Source of the DNA: Dysidea avara
Lineage: Eukaryota; Porifera; Demospongiae; Dictyoceratida; Dysideidae
NCBI RefSeq assembly: GCF_963678975.1
Contig: NC_089280.1
Coordinates: forward strand, 16,280,780-16,344,779
Length of the DNA stretch: 64,000 nucleotides
Direction of reading: 5' to 3'
Under the pieces are notes generated by a model. That model did no database searches. It saw only the letters and a program-made list of their open reading frames with translations, and was not told the DNA's origin. Of the stretch, positions 43,970 to 56,693 are shown one piece after another (within the stretch, counting starts at the first letter, position 1; every line of letters begins with the position of its first letter). Position numbers and translations under genes: made by a program.

Positions 43970-46750
43970 AATATTGCTAATTATATTTATTGTTCTAGGT
44001 TTCGACACAGCATATCTGAACATCTAAGATGAATGACATCCATGGGAACTGCATACGGCTATCACTATCTTCTATTTCTGCAGTTGTTTCTATGGCATTA
44101 TGATATGCATTGTGAACAGATGATGCCAAGAAACAATGTACTTACCATGCATAGTTGAAATCTCTTTCAGAAGCAATGTATAGCTAATTCTGTCAATTAT
44201 TATAGATTATGAATTATAATGTAAGAATTGTACGGTATAATACCTGTTGTTATTGAATCAGTTGTGTCTTAATAGCATAAGACTGGTCTTATACATTTAC
44301 AAATCGGTGTTCTGGGAAGAAAAAATGATTGATAAATCATAGCATTCCATAATCTTACCATGTTTGGTGGTCTGGCCATCCTGACTATATAGCAGTATTT
44401 CAATCCATGTCACTAGAACTAATTGCTGTTTGCTAGAAAGGATATGATATGTGACATGATAACACCTTTGTTTTGTCCGTACCTGGTGTCACTTCATCCT
44501 GACCTGTCACTTCTGTCAACACTTTTCTGTCAGCATACCTATATAAAAACTAAAAGCCACTGCAAGTAACATAGTTACCAACCTGTTATCAGTGCTAGTA
44601 TGTAATCCCCGGCCGCCGGAACTGAGAGAATGGCAGTTAATTGAACCGGCCCCCTGAGACGCCGGCACAGGAGCCTGCGGAGCGTCTTCGTAAAGTTCAT
44701 GGTCGACTGCAGTATTTAGCCGCCTGCTAAAAAGTTTAGTCAAGCAAGAAATTATTATCAGTATAATGAAACAAACCGAATAGTCTGGTATGGTTCAACC
44801 CAGTTGCGCCAGCTCAGTCCAACACCGGCCTACACCATGCACCACCAGCTCCGACAACTTTAAGTACAGCCCTACTCAACAACCTCCGTTTGTGAATATT
44901 CGACTCAACGTCGTATGTCCAAACGGTTGCTAACAAATTGCAGCTGTCGATAGCATCCTCACGTGAGTGTTATAGGGATGGTGACAATTAAATGGAACAC
45001 GGGATGGAACATCGAATCATGTGAGTACAGCAAGGTTAGTTGTGATTCCAAGTATGTGAAATCTTATCTACTGTACGATTCCTTGTCAATGTAGAGTCAC
45101 TTCACCATCACTTGAGGCGCCTACGCAAAAATAAACTGAGTCGGCTAGCTACCTGAGCTACCAGACAATCACTCGCTTCCAAGTTTGTGGCGGACTACCG
45201 CTACTATGCTGCTTTTATTCCAGGTAGATATGCAGTACTCATGTTGAAAGTTTACATCATCAGATTGAGGTCACTCTGCAATTGGTAGTCACTTCCACAC
45301 TGCCAGTTGATGATGGGTGATGCACTTTCAACTGGAGTAATGAACTGTGATCATCAATATTTTTTCTTCTTGATCACCATTTTATATAGAGGTTTCAGAA
45401 GGATCTGGAAACACATATTTACAGAAAGCCATTGCATTTAAACTCACGTCCGTCAATAGCCATGATGTTTTACAGAACTTAGGTCACTATGGATGTATAA
45501 AACATGGGGTGCTCTATTAGCATCTCGAAAACCACCACTGCAAATTGGCCACTGAACAAGTATGTCTTTAAACACTATAACATACCCATAATATTATTGT
45601 CTGAGGAGTATTGTAGCTTAATTCGGGCTGGTGGGACAAAATTCACATTTGACCGAAATATTTTTGGCGACTAAAGCATACTTAGTCACTGACTTTTCTC
45701 AAAATATAGTGCTGGATAATCTTTGTTTATATGTTTATATATAATACTGACAAGCATCTATCAAGAGTTCATAATATTATGAACTCTTGCTTCCATCCTT
45801 CACTGTTTCTTTACACAGTCTCCGAAGTCAAGTTACAAAAATTCATACGTCCGGAAGTCTGAATCACATCTATTATTTTCACATGACTTCCAATGTTTCT
45901 TATAGATTGTCAGGGCTATTACATATGACATAAGGTTAGACATAATGGTGTCCTGTGATAATACATGTTTACGGATTCTTCTGAAACCTTTATCATGGAT
46001 TAAAGTGAAAAACTAGTGAATTATCCTAATTGTAAGGTCCAAGGTTGTGTGTTTCTGCAACACCAAGCCAGCAACAAAACAGTTTCATATACAGCCAAGC
46101 CAACCCACGTTTTGTAGTGACAGTACAGGGTCAGGGCCCGGAGATTTTGAGTGGTCAGGGGGTCATGAACACTTTTATTGATCTGATGTGATATTTCATG
46201 TGTGAAGCATGTATATGTGTGATTGAATTCATCGCTTTTACATTACATTTTGTCACTTTTGCATAAGAATTCATCATAATTGCATCGTCTGCAGTAAACT
46301 AGCCGCTTATCACAAGGTGGATCATTTTACCATAGAGAATACCACTTGAGACACTAGATACCAAAGGCCTTCAAGTTAATTAGTTTGTTGGCGAGTGACC
46401 ACACCCATCACCAATGGTTAAGCAAAAATTGCAAAGATGTTAAAGAAGCTGTAAGAAGAATTAAAGAGTTGTTTACAACAGTTGTGCTTTAACAAGATTG
46501 TCAAGCACTTGCTATAATCTTGTTTTCGTGTTTACTGCAGCTGCCAATCTTGTTAAGGATGATAAAATCAATAGCAAAAGAGAATTCTGCAAAAGTGACA
46601 AACTCTATTGCAAATGGGACAAAATCAATTGTAAAAACCTGTAAATTCAATGTCACGTCCTCCAGTAGATTGTATTATTCATGATACAATAAATTGTGAA
46701 AGTTTAGTTATTTGAGATTTGGAAGAAATTTGCTTTACTGACCAAACTAA
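43970..46750. other. Mostly unannotated stretch with a candidate exon and inverted repeats
   Basis: Apart from the possible exon at 44583-44726, I see no gene. A perfect 28-base palindrome lies at 45762-45789. Blocks around 46200-46290 (TTTTGTCACTTTTGCA, GAATTC) recur inverted at 46565-46650, which hints at an old MITE. The region 44880-45240 is richer in CG dinucleotides and contains CTCACGTGAG, so it could be a promoter region. Confidence 0.35.
44583..44726 (-). CDS. Possible internal exon of an unknown gene
   Basis: A GC-rich island of 144 bases in AT-rich surroundings. On the minus strand it is preceded by TTTTTAG (acceptor) and followed by GTTGGTAA (weak donor). One frame is open throughout and reads RRLNTAVDHELYEDAPQAP followed by a Pro/Gly/Ser-rich part. 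LYEDAP looks like a tyrosine-based cytoplasmic-tail motif. The length is a multiple of three (phase 2 to phase 2). Without neighbouring exons this is only a candidate. Confidence 0.3.
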
Positions 46751-46752
46751 GA

Positions 46753-47090
46753 TAAGGCCACTTCAACTAAATCTTTTGTTTCTCGGGCCCGACCGACCCT
46801 ATATTTTTCAGCATAAAATAATTATGTTAATCACGTGATCACCTTGCAAAGAGTGATAACGCCACGAAAGAGTTGCAAATTTATCTTTAAGCTCTTAAAA
46901 AGTAAGTAACACTAAATATCTCAACATATAGCTGCCTACTCACAAGTGATACAGCAACCGTAATGTAGCTTAGCCACCGCTTGACTCGCAATATCACTCT
47001 TCAGCTAGCAAAATAGCCTATTTTTATTTTACCGACCTTTATTTGGCTGAATTTCGCCCGAGAAACAAAGATTTAGTTGAAGTGGCCTAA
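46753..47090. mobile_element. Tourist-like MITE 3
   Basis: Element 46756-47087 starts GGCCACTTCAACTAAATC and ends with the complement, followed inward on both sides by TTTGTTTCTCGGGC. It is flanked by TAA on each side. This member lacks the shared TGACTGCT module. Confidence 0.85.
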
Positions 47091-49000
47091 TGGTACTACT
47101 TATAGCTGGATCCCAACCTGGCTTACTCGCTACCACGTGGTTCCAAACCCACTCTTTCCATTTTGAGATACCTTTTACTAGAATAAATCACTAATAAATT
47201 CAGCTACTACCCCAGATCTACCTGTGATTGGAATAACCTACTCATTGACACTATAGAATCTCAATCTCTGGAAACATTTTTAGGTAACTATAATATAATT
47301 CTTATTTTGTGATTTGTAACCTCCCCGAATATATCAGTTATAACTGTACTCTTCAGTATTCATAATCATAAGTGGCTACAGCTATGGCCCTACTTTTTTC
47401 ACAGAAACACTTTTAATTCAATTAAGAAGAAACCTTTTGCATATTAATAACCATATAATATGTGCGCTGTTCTATTACTTTTATACTAAGTGGCTTTTAC
47501 TTTTATACTACACACCATAATATTCCTTTGCCAGCACTTTTGAGAGCTCTGTGTGGGGAAATCAAGTATTCCCATGGCATTTTCAAACTTTGTACAAACA
47601 GACTGTTAACTATATAGTTTGTTGCATTTAGAATGTGAAGAATATTTGTCATCATATAGTGCACAGTGTGTCTGCCAACATTTGCATGGGCAGTGGTCAC
47701 AGAATGTACAACAATGACCAGATGGTTTATTACCACACAAACTGTATGGGATGCAAGACTACATTTGGCTATAGGCCAACATTACCTTTTATCTGTCACT
47801 GTGCAATGAAACCATTGGACAGTATACATCAAAAATTGTTCTCAACGTGTTTTAGTCAACTAACGTAATCCCATGTTACATACAAATATCCTGTAGTGAT
47901 TCACATAGAATGAAATGACCAACATTAATTATTCTTGGTCCAGGAATATAGCTATAGTACACTAACACAACAGAATTACTCTCCTTGCACTTGCTTGTGC
48001 ATATCCAGCAAATTCGTAGCAATGAATATATACTACTCTGGTGAACGATCAGCTTATTACCAAACATGGGAGGAATTATATAGTGCAGATTTTATTTGTG
48101 TTTCGTCTTCCAGTTGTATTGGTAGGAAATAACATGCATGTTAGAGGTTTTGCAGGGAATGTTCACATAATATGTGCGCAGACATTGTGGGTGAATGTAC
48201 ATACCGAAACCCACAATACATTACAAAATTCATAGCTACATGTCAACCCTCAACATTATACATATTTGCTAGAGATAGCCACTTGTTACAATGGCTTTTT
48301 AGCATATCCCAGTAAAACTTCTCGCTTTGTGCTTTTAAAAATCAATGTAGAATCCTCAATCCACTAGTCAGTGCATACATGGCTAAGGAATGTGTACTGC
48401 AAAACCTCTATGTATATACACTGCAATACATTTATTTCATTTTCACAATTTTAACATATATAGTTAACTTTCGTGGACAATGTATTTGTATTTGTGTGGT
48501 TATCTGCACAGTATGTGTACACAACCAAAAAGTTCATGAGTACTACACACAACACAGCACATTGATAAATGACTGAACGCCTTGAGAAAACAGTTTTTAG
48601 TTTCGTATGGTTGATGAAAGGGATTCAGAGAATATCCCTCACTTAGACCTGTGTACAGAGTTGCTGTATGTTGAGTACACATTAGTTGGGCCAGTTGCCA
48701 GCATCATACATAAAGCCCGTATGGTCCAAGTACATCCATAAAAACACTGACCACAGGTCGGGGAAACTTTGCCTCAACAAGATACCAAAACTGAAAGCTA
48801 CGTATTCTATTGTTATCTCCATACTGAAATAATATTGCAAACAGTACAGTTCATACAAAGTTATACAAGAACAAGATACATCTTTTGTATCACTGTTTCA
48901 ACTGGTTGACGATGATCCAGTGTCAGCTCCTATCAAATGAGATAGCTTTCACTCTACATGCACAACACCACATATAATACACACAAAAAATGTTTAATGA
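47091..49000. other. Intergenic, no gene recognised
   Basis: Several 60-77 codon frames, none with a recognisable motif or splice context. No structured repeat seen. Confidence 0.35.
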
Positions 49001-50395
49001 GTGTTTCCACAGTTTCTAAAAATAATTTTACCATCAAAATATCCAAATAGCTACTCTAATAGAGCAGTCATACTTTTCAACAAAACATTTGTCATGCTAA
49101 GTGTTAGTATGGGTGTTAAATAGCGGTTAACCATGCATGGAAATAATACTGTATAATGGGAATCATTCGCAGAATATAACGTTTGTGAATTTGTGATTTT
49201 AGATGCATTCATGAAAGGTTTTTAAATTGACAAAAATGCCCCCCCTCTTTCCCAAAAAAGCCTTTGTACTAATCTCCAATCTTCCCCATATGATTCACAC
49301 CTTAGTTCATGCAGTACTGACATAGTGACAAGCATAGTGAATGCATGAGTGGATGATACTATTAAAGATTTGTTGTAGCTACTTGCTAAACTGCTATGTA
49401 TGCGTGACACTACAGTCAGGCACAACATGACACAATTTGAACAGAGATATAAACTTCAGTGACAGTAGTTACGTAAGGTGACAGTGCAAGAAAGAAACCA
49501 GTGCTATATAATCATGCAAGAGAATTGGGATATTTCACTGTGATGTGCCCCCAGGCTGATTGCCCATTTATATTGCGAATGTTACCTGCTTCTCTGCTTA
49601 AAAACAGCCATCTATGCAACACATCACAGCCCTCCCTTAACAATCAAGTATGCATCCATGATTTACTAGTTGTAGGTATGTGCCCAATCCGTAAATTACT
49701 TCACACAATAATTTGCAAACATTTTCTCACAAACAAGGAAAGGATAGACAATTTGTGGATGTTTTCTTCCATGAATTATTCTCCCATTATACAGTATGCA
49801 TGAATGGGTAAAGAACTGGTCTTGTATTTCAGACCTCAAAACCAGTGAGCAAATTTCTAGTCCCGGACACACACACACACTACACACACACACACCTGCA
49901 TGTGTGGTGCGTGCATGCGTGCGTGCATGACACACTGCCACAAAAACAGACAAAAAAAAAGTCCAGGTAAACTGGTCTAGCCAGACTAAATTAACTGGTT
50001 GAGCTCAAAATAACAGCCTGTCATCTGTCATTTTTCCAACCCAAAAGTCGCAATGACTGACCAATTTAAAAATGGTCTGACATTATCACCTATCAAAATA
50101 GGCATTTAAAAAAATACACTATATATGTAAACTGTTACTACGTATCATGTACCAGTGGCCAACCATGTTGCATGTTGGTCTGTCATTTTGACAGATCAAG
50201 TCATTGTCAGACTGATTACATTCAACAAAATTTATTCTGGCTGAACCATTATTATTTATTAGCATTCTAAACTGATGGTCTAAGCATGTGCAAATTTTAT
50301 AATTGGTTAACAACTAGCTCTTGCATATGTAATGCAGCATTGCTTCAGTCCATGGTTGAGCAAATAGTCAATGCACAGTGCTACAAGCACGCATA

Positions 50396-50585
50396 CAGTC
50401 GTATGCAAGGAAATTCTGATCTAAGAAAAATTTGACGAATTGGTTTAATTCGTCAAAATTAAATGTCAAATATCCATAAGTGTTTTAAAAGTACATGCTT
50501 TTATCTACAATTTCTTGATTTTTGTAATTCAAATCTAACGAAGTATGAATTTGTCAAACAACATTTCCTTGCATACGGTACCCCA
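50396..50585. mobile_element. Old MITE with GTATGCAAGGAAAT ends
   Basis: Starts CGTATGCAAGGAAATTCTGA and ends with TTTCCTTGCATACGG. It is a degenerate relative of the element at 51583-51786. Internal AATTCGTCAAA blocks are shared. Confidence 0.6.
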
Positions 50586-51334
50586 TAGCTACAGTTATTG
50601 TAACTAGATATCAACTGGCCATGGTATATCATTAACATTCATGGTCACTGCTTGAAGAAAGCTGTTTTACCATATTTTACTGTTAGTAAATCACCCTTCT
50701 GTTGATTTACTAGTTGGTGTACTGCAAGTAAATCATCAGTAACCAAAACGTTCCTATCTGTTAGTTTACTGCTTGATTTTTATGGTGATATACTAACAAT
50801 AAAACATGGGTATTTTAGTAGTTACCAACAAGTTAACAACTAGTTGATTTAAGCAAGGATGGCAAGACCTAAGGGAGTCAAAATGAGGGAACTCATACAA
50901 TAAATGAAAGTGAGGGGTCACTGACCAAGTATGCATACACAATTTCTAAGCTGCTTCACCTGTCCAAAATTAGCCAACACAAAATTGGTTGACTAAGATA
51001 GGTCCACAGTTTTGGTCAGTGATCAATAATATTTTGAATGCCAGAGTTCTGACCAATTTGACTGAAAATGACCCAGCTGGAACAATTTTTGTCCCAGATC
51101 TAAATTTTTATTGCAGCAATCAATTCAAACAACTTACCAGTCTCTTCCTTCTAACTGTCTCTACTGTTTCCATGTATATTTGCAGACTTCGCCCTCTAGG
51201 AACCAATGTTAGCAAACACCTATTTTAAAAAAAATCTTTATAACCACTCTAAACAGTTTAACACACAACATATAAACCAGGACTTCATTGCCGCCATCCC
51301 TTGACAAACTCTCACCCCATTAAATTTTTAACAA

Positions 51335-51880
51335 TGCATCAGAAGCAATCCGAGAGTCTAAAATACCAAAATTTCATGGCGGACATGTGGTACATGAGAA
51401 TGCACAAGAAGCCACCTATGAGAGTTTAAAATGCAAAACCTGGAGTGGCCTTGCATTCTCATGTACCTGAGAATGAACCACAAGTAATTTGAGTCTAAAA
51501 ATGGCATGTTATTCTCAGGTAATTGAGAATGCACCATAAGCAATTTGAAACAAAAATACAAAATTTTCTTCACTCTGAGATACCGTACGCAAGGAAATTT
51601 TGACGTCAAAAAAATTTGACGAATCGGTTTAATTCGTCAAATTTAAATTCATCAAATGTTTATAAGCGCCCTTAAAAGTACAGGTTTTGCCTACAATTTC
51701 TTTATATTCGTCAACATTTTATTCGTCAAATCTGCTGAAGTCTAAATTCGTCAAATTTTTTGACGTCAAAATTTCCTTGCGTACGGTACTCAAGAATGCA
51801 CCAGAGGCAATTTAAGAAAGCCTAAAATTTCTGGAGTGGCATGGTCATCTTCAGGCACACGACAATGCACCTGAGAGTGC
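51335..51880. repeat. Degenerate tandem repeat interrupted by a MITE
   Basis: Units of about 80-90 bases containing GAGAATGCACCAxAAGCAATTT and AGTCTAAAAT-like blocks recur at about 51335, 51395, 51465, 51525 and, after the MITE, 51790 and 51860. Each unit also contains a GGAGTGGCxTG block. No coding sense can be made of it. Confidence 0.55.
51581..51788. mobile_element. Palindromic MITE with TA target duplication
   Basis: Element 51583-51786 starts CCGTACGCAAGGAAATTTTG and ends with the complement, flanked by TA on each side. Inverted ends are about 45 bases and contain TTTGACGTCAAA and AATTCGTCAAA. A TA duplication suggests the Tc1/mariner superfamily. It interrupts the tandem repeat at 51335-51880. 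Confidence 0.75.
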
Positions 51881-53150
51881 AAGATACATCCTAGGTGGAG
51901 TGTGCATAGGGATGAACACGTGGATCTTTAATTATTGCCCACTCATGGTTATCCCCCCCACCTTGAGTCATTTCCTAGATGAAGACCTGTATTAAAGGCA
52001 AGGCTTAGAATCTTTGTTTATGTATAGGTTATTAATCCCACTTGTGACCCTCGGTTTTACCATAGACTTTCTCTACGTGGATATCGAATACTAAAAACTC
52101 ACCCTGTTACTATACCAGTCCGCGCGCAATTTAGTCAACTCGTTTCTTCATGATCCTTCAGTCTCTAAGCCTTACTCCTTCGATTATTTCTCCCCCAGAC
52201 CCTGATGCTGACGCTCTTGCAAGTGCCTATTCCGGCATAAATGTTCCAGATAAGAGGCGCTTATTCCTGTGGGTATGACGTCAGCACAGCAGTTATATTA
52301 CTATAGGAAAAGTATAAGATGTCATGAGGTAAGAAATAACTTTATTTGTACCCACTCCAACATTTGCATACAGCTCCATGCAATCCATCCTAAGAATGTT
52401 GTCACCTGATGAAGCAATAGAAGCAGAAATGCATTGTGACTGCTATAAAGCTCTTAGTTACCTGACTATTGACAATACCATTGTCAGTGTCTACAGGCAT
52501 TCTAACTGTCTTTACAGATCTAGAGTTCCTCTTTTGTCTTCAATTTACTCTCTGTACCAATATAATATAAACAAGTTTATTTGCATATAAACTAACTTTT
52601 GATAGTTTATTTCCATAAGTAGAAACTACGAGGACTTGTAAGCCTCCAGTCTCCTGGATGAGTCCACCGTTGTGATCACAGAGACACCATCTAAACTGAA
52701 TTCTCGACAGTCATTCTCCAAGGATACTGAATATACCTTGGGTCTGTAACCATTTAATCAGGTAGAGTCGATGCCACTGAACCATATTATTCAGATAAAA
52801 TCAACATATGCATAGCTACTCTAAAATAACAATCATACATTTCAACAGAGCAGTCGTCATGCATACGTGTGTCAAACAGTAGCTAACCATACATGAAAAT
52901 ATACACCTAAATAAGCAAAGCAACTACTCCATGTATTTCAGAATTTGAAACCAGGTGAGCAACATTTCTAGAACTAACCCTGGACACACACAAAAGCAAA
53001 CAAAAAGCAAAGCCTTCAGCTGTCATGCTAGTATGGTCATGCCTACCCAGTGAACAAGCACAGGAGTCAGTGCAGACAAATCCTAGGACTAGTAACCCCG
53101 CAGGAGGCTGTACCATATCCCACAAGTGAAGGTGTAGGCACCTGAAGTCT

Positions 53151-53155
<5 letters not shown>

Positions 53156-53240
<85 letters not shown>
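53156..53240. repeat. (CA)n microsatellite
   Basis: An uninterrupted run of about 42 CA units. The counterpart in the left copy (49868-49895) is short and interrupted. Confidence 0.98.
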
Positions 53241-53244
<4 letters not shown>

Positions 53245-54026
53245 TACAATATTATCTAGCATATTCCGATTTAATATCATTTAAAATGGTTACCCATATC
53301 ACTGTGTGAACAGTCTCCTCCACCTGATACTACTGTGCACACATATCCTAGTCACAGCTATCATTGAAATCTATATTAATGTAGTAAAGGTAGGCCATTA
53401 ACAAAGTTTATCAGTGAGTTATATCATTAGGTGACAGTACAACCATGCACTTGCTTAGTTGTGAGAACGTTAATTGAGCATGTACAGTGTATCTTAGGAT
53501 TAATCTAAAATTTCAATACCACTATATATGAACCCATAAACAATAACTATATCTGTATACATCTGCTGACTTGCTTTTGAGGTTACTGGTCCATAGTTCT
53601 ATTACATGAAAAACAATCTGGTTAATCAAGTGTTTTGAATGTAGGTAATTAGCTGGACCAAATTTGGATATCAAACTGGTCTAGCCGGACTGATTTTGTT
53701 TGACTAAATGGCTGGACCATTATTAGCATCTAAATGGGTCTACCTATAGGCATATGTAAATAATTATTATAGCCAACTCCAGCTAGCTCCTGTTTGTATA
53801 ATGAAAGCCATAGAGCAGAATAGCAAGTTATATTTAATGTAGCAAAAAGCCAACATGCAGTTTTAAAAGATTGCATACAGTTACCCTCTACTGTAACTAG
53901 ACAGAAACCGGTGTATCATTAACACTCACCTGCAGTACTTCAGTGGCTACCAAGGGCTGAATGGCTAGTTACACCATTGCTAAGATGTACTTATATTACA
54001 AAAGTGCATGACTGCTCCAAACACAA

Positions 54027-54310
54027 GGCCACTCTAAATAAAGACTCTGTTTCCCGTCCTCTACTGGGCATACATTTATGCAAGCACGCAGTCCATTTCC
54101 ATTATAAAATTGGTAACTTTTCCTGAACATAGCCAGCATAAAATTAAGTTGCAGGTAGAACAAAATGTAAATTTGTAGAGACTCAATGCACACTGACACA
54201 TTATAAAATTGAAACTGTTCAGTATGCAAGAAAAAACGGAAGAATTGTAATATTATTAGTGACACGGATGCAGGCAGTGGACTGGAACAGAGAATTTATT
54301 TGGAGCGACC
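54027..54310. mobile_element. Degenerate Tourist-like MITE 4
   Basis: GGCCACTCTAAATAAAGACT at the left is paired with TTTATTTGGAGCGACC at the right; both continue into a (C)TCTGTTTCC / GGAACAGAG block. The flanks CAA/AAA no longer form a perfect TWA duplication. It seems to be a mutated relative of MITE 1. Confidence 0.5.
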
Positions 54311-54829
54311 AAAGCAATGCAGTTTCATTGTAGAGGCATGCATGAAGTTAGTCAACACGGATCAAATTTAAATTCGATTGACTAAGATTCAGCCAAACTT
54401 TCATTGGATGCCAAAGCTGGTTGACTGAAAATGGCCCAGCTGGGTCTGGGTATGAGACAGATGGTATTCATTATCAACTCTAACAGTTACACAACATATA
54501 AAGGAGCTTGGAACAAGGCTTAGAACCGAACCAGAGTTTATTTAACCCACACTTGTCACGGGAGTTATAATTGTAATCTATGGTTTCCTGAAACCTCTTA
54601 TCAAATACTAAGAACTCACTCTGTGCTTCAGTTTACTCGACTCGTCATGATCCTTCAACCTCTTTCCCTCGAGAGTTTCTAACAAGCTCCCAAACCCATC
54701 TCGCATCCAATGTTTTGTATGCGCCTATTCATAAACGCTCCATATAAGAGGCGCTTATCTTCCCATATAAGAGGCGCATATCTCTGAGCTATGGCGTCAT
54801 GGTATGCTCACAGGGTATGATATTTCATA

Positions 54830-55255
54830 CCAATATGTTAGTGTGATATGCTAACATTTTTAGTATGTAATGCATGCAGATCTGTTTCATACCTTCTAGT
54901 GTAGCAACTCAGTATGTAATGCATACAATTTTGGTATGAAATGCACTCAGGCTTTTTAACAGTGTATTCGTCGATTTGCTCGACAAGACATTAATGAAAA
55001 ATAACGCCAATCTGGCATTTTCTAAGTGGTACCTATAGCCTAGCATTTGTAGGTGGTTTAGTAGTTGATTCTCGGAGGTCATTATTTCACGTTGCGGACC
55101 CTAACTTTGAGCATCCAGCGACTTTTCTTTTTTTTTTTGGTCTGTACTACCAAAAATCTTGGAGCTGCACTTGAGTCTAGTACACATTGCTGGTAGTGTT
55201 TGAGGTCTCACTCATAAAATTGTTCAGACTCCGGTTGGCATCTCTGCATAATGGC
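54830..55255. mobile_element. Deletion derivative of the 40-43.9 kb foldback family
   Basis: 54955-55105 is the inverted match of 39975-40110 (GGTCCGCAACGTGA, TCGGAGGTC and TGATTCTC-type blocks), and 55130-55250 is the inverted match of 41090-41215. The ATACACTGTTAA block left of it resembles 43727-43745. It appears to keep the ends and lose the middle of the longer element. Confidence 0.5.
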
Positions 55256-55263
55256 GGAGTCAA

Positions 55264-56230
55264 GTATCCGTCAGGGGTGGAGGAAGTAGTTGATATGAGG
55301 GGGGCTGGGCTGACCCAGACTTATGGAAATAATCTACGTTGTCTCTGGTTTGGTAAGGTGAGACCAAAAAAAAAGGTCACAGCCAGTTAAGAATAGCTGC
55401 CCACCTCACCAGCTACGCATTTAGTCTGGCGCCGCCCGCCCCTTCGCAAAAAGTAAGGGTCTGGTGAAATACAAATACCTAATCATTTCAAAAGGAATTC
55501 AATTAGACAGCGTACGTATTGCTTGTTACGTCAGATGATTGCACTTCAATTCGAACAAAAGCATTGTGTTGCCAACGCGATTTCTGTGTGAACGTCATTG
55601 GCATGCACTAATTGGCTAGCGCCGAATCTGGGCGCTAGAAATGATTTAGTATCTGTATTTAACGTTAAATATAAATCGTATATATATATTTTTTACAACA
55701 TACTACTACTCATTACCTAACTATATACTTATTACTACCTATACGTACTTAACTTAACCAATGTCAAAGTCAGGAAATTCGTCCTCAACAGTAAGCGAAT
55801 ACTGGCGGAGTATCATTTTTGCATTGTACCCCCACAAAGTCACAGACAGTTGCTGGAGAAGTTGGCGCCTAGCAAACTTTCGAGGTATCTGTATTTCACC
55901 AGACCCTTACTTTATGCGAAGGGGCGGGCGGCGCCAGACTACTACGCATTTATAGCTGATAAAATTCTTACGGCATAGCTCGCTACACACTACTCTAATA
56001 CTGTGACTGCTTTATTAGAGTGACTGCTTTATTAGAGTGACTGCCTTATTAGAGTGACTGCTTTATTAGAGTGACTGCTCTATTAGAGTATCTCAATCTT
56101 TATCGCCGCGGTTTTCAGCCCCACTCCAAGCAGGATAATTTCGGCGTGATGTCATTCTCGGAGGGGGGGGGGGGGGGGGGGGCTTCAGCCCCCTAGCCCC
56201 CCCCCCCCCCCTCAGTTCCGCCGCCTATGC
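55264..56230. mobile_element. Relative of the 14914 hAT-type MITE, with a nested insert
   Basis: The ends (CAGGGGTGGAGGAAGTAG at left, complement of CATAGGCGGCGGAACTGAGG at right) and the interior correspond to 14914-15253 in inverted orientation: GGGCTGACCCAGACTTAT, GAGACC-poly(A)-GGTC (55361-55378), and CTGAAAACCGCGG/CGAAATTATC blocks. The shared 17-bp TGACTGCT module is expanded to four units plus the capped unit (56003-56100). A poly(G)/poly(C) hairpin lies at 56162-56212. A 520-bp MULE-like element is inserted at 55422-55941. No clean target duplication was found. Confidence 0.7.
55413..55950. mobile_element. MULE-like element carrying a gene fragment
   Basis: Element 55422-55941 starts TAGTCTGGCGCCGCCCGCCC and ends with the complement. 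CTACGCATT stands on both sides (55413-55421, 55942-55950), a 9-bp target duplication. It is inserted inside the MITE 55264-56230. The interior at about 55704-55825 is nearly identical to 57183-57307 and includes the start of an open frame, MSKSGNSSSTVSEYWRSIIF, with 55 bases upstream of the ATG. This is the arrangement known from Pack-MULEs. The ends resemble those of the hairpin at 10879. Confidence 0.8.
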
Positions 56231-56246
56231 CGTAAATACTTGTAGC

Positions 56247-56644
56247 TAAGGCCACTCCAATTGGTAATTATGTTTCTGGTCAACCGCCCGCATCCTTTTT
56301 TGGAGAATGTTAAATTTCAGAAATACATGTGTAAAATGCCTGCATCAGCTTTTTGAAAAACCTGGATTTCAGAAACAAATATTGGGCTGCAACAAGTATG
56401 CCAGGCTAAATCTAAGTGTCATAATTTGTATTTTATCAGTGAAAACCTACAAGAAATAGGCATAGTGCATCTCGTAGTGCATAGTACAGATCGATATACT
56501 CTAATAGAACAGTCAGTGAATCACAAAAAAATACTCTAATTGAGCAGTCACTTCATTGTTGCTTTGTTGCTGAATTCCGCCCGCCCGCACCTAAAACTGA
56601 TTTTCAAAGGACCAGAAACATAATTACCAATTGGAGTGGCCTAA
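56247..56644. mobile_element. Tourist-like MITE 5
   Basis: Element 56250-56641 starts GGCCACTCCAATTGGTAATT and ends with the complement, flanked by TAA on each side. It has CCGCCCGCA blocks near both ends and carries two diverged copies of the shared motif (56488-56551). Confidence 0.85.
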
Positions 56645-56693
56645 GCGCTCTGTGCCTTCCGTCGCTGCCGGAGCGGTTTAGCCATTTCTCCCA

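Larger units (their letters stand above)
49030..52300. repeat. Diverged tandem duplication, left copy
   Basis: Successive blocks recur in the same order at 52810-54790: the AGCTACTCTAATAGAGCAGTCAT block (49051 versus 52815), an (AC)n tract (49868 versus 53156), the AACTGGTCTAGCC block (49970 versus 53677), the TGGTTGACT/TGACTGAAAATGGCCCAG-like blocks (50980 versus 54370-54450), and TTCATGATCCTTCA...ATAAGAGGCGCTTAT (52150-52262 versus 54640-54770). Large indels separate the blocks. No gene was recognised in either copy. Confidence 0.6.
52810..54790. repeat. Diverged tandem duplication, right copy
   Basis: Second copy of the 49.0-52.3 kb segment, shorter through deletions. It contains the (CA)n microsatellite and a degenerate MITE that the left copy lacks. 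Confidence 0.55.

Noticed and set aside
49868-49930. Possible coding frame through the ACAC/GTGC-rich patch (85 codons, minus)
   Set aside because: Simple-sequence DNA with low-complexity translation and no supporting borders.
53067-53249. Valine/cysteine-repeat frame on the minus strand
   Set aside because: It is a translation of the (CA)n microsatellite.
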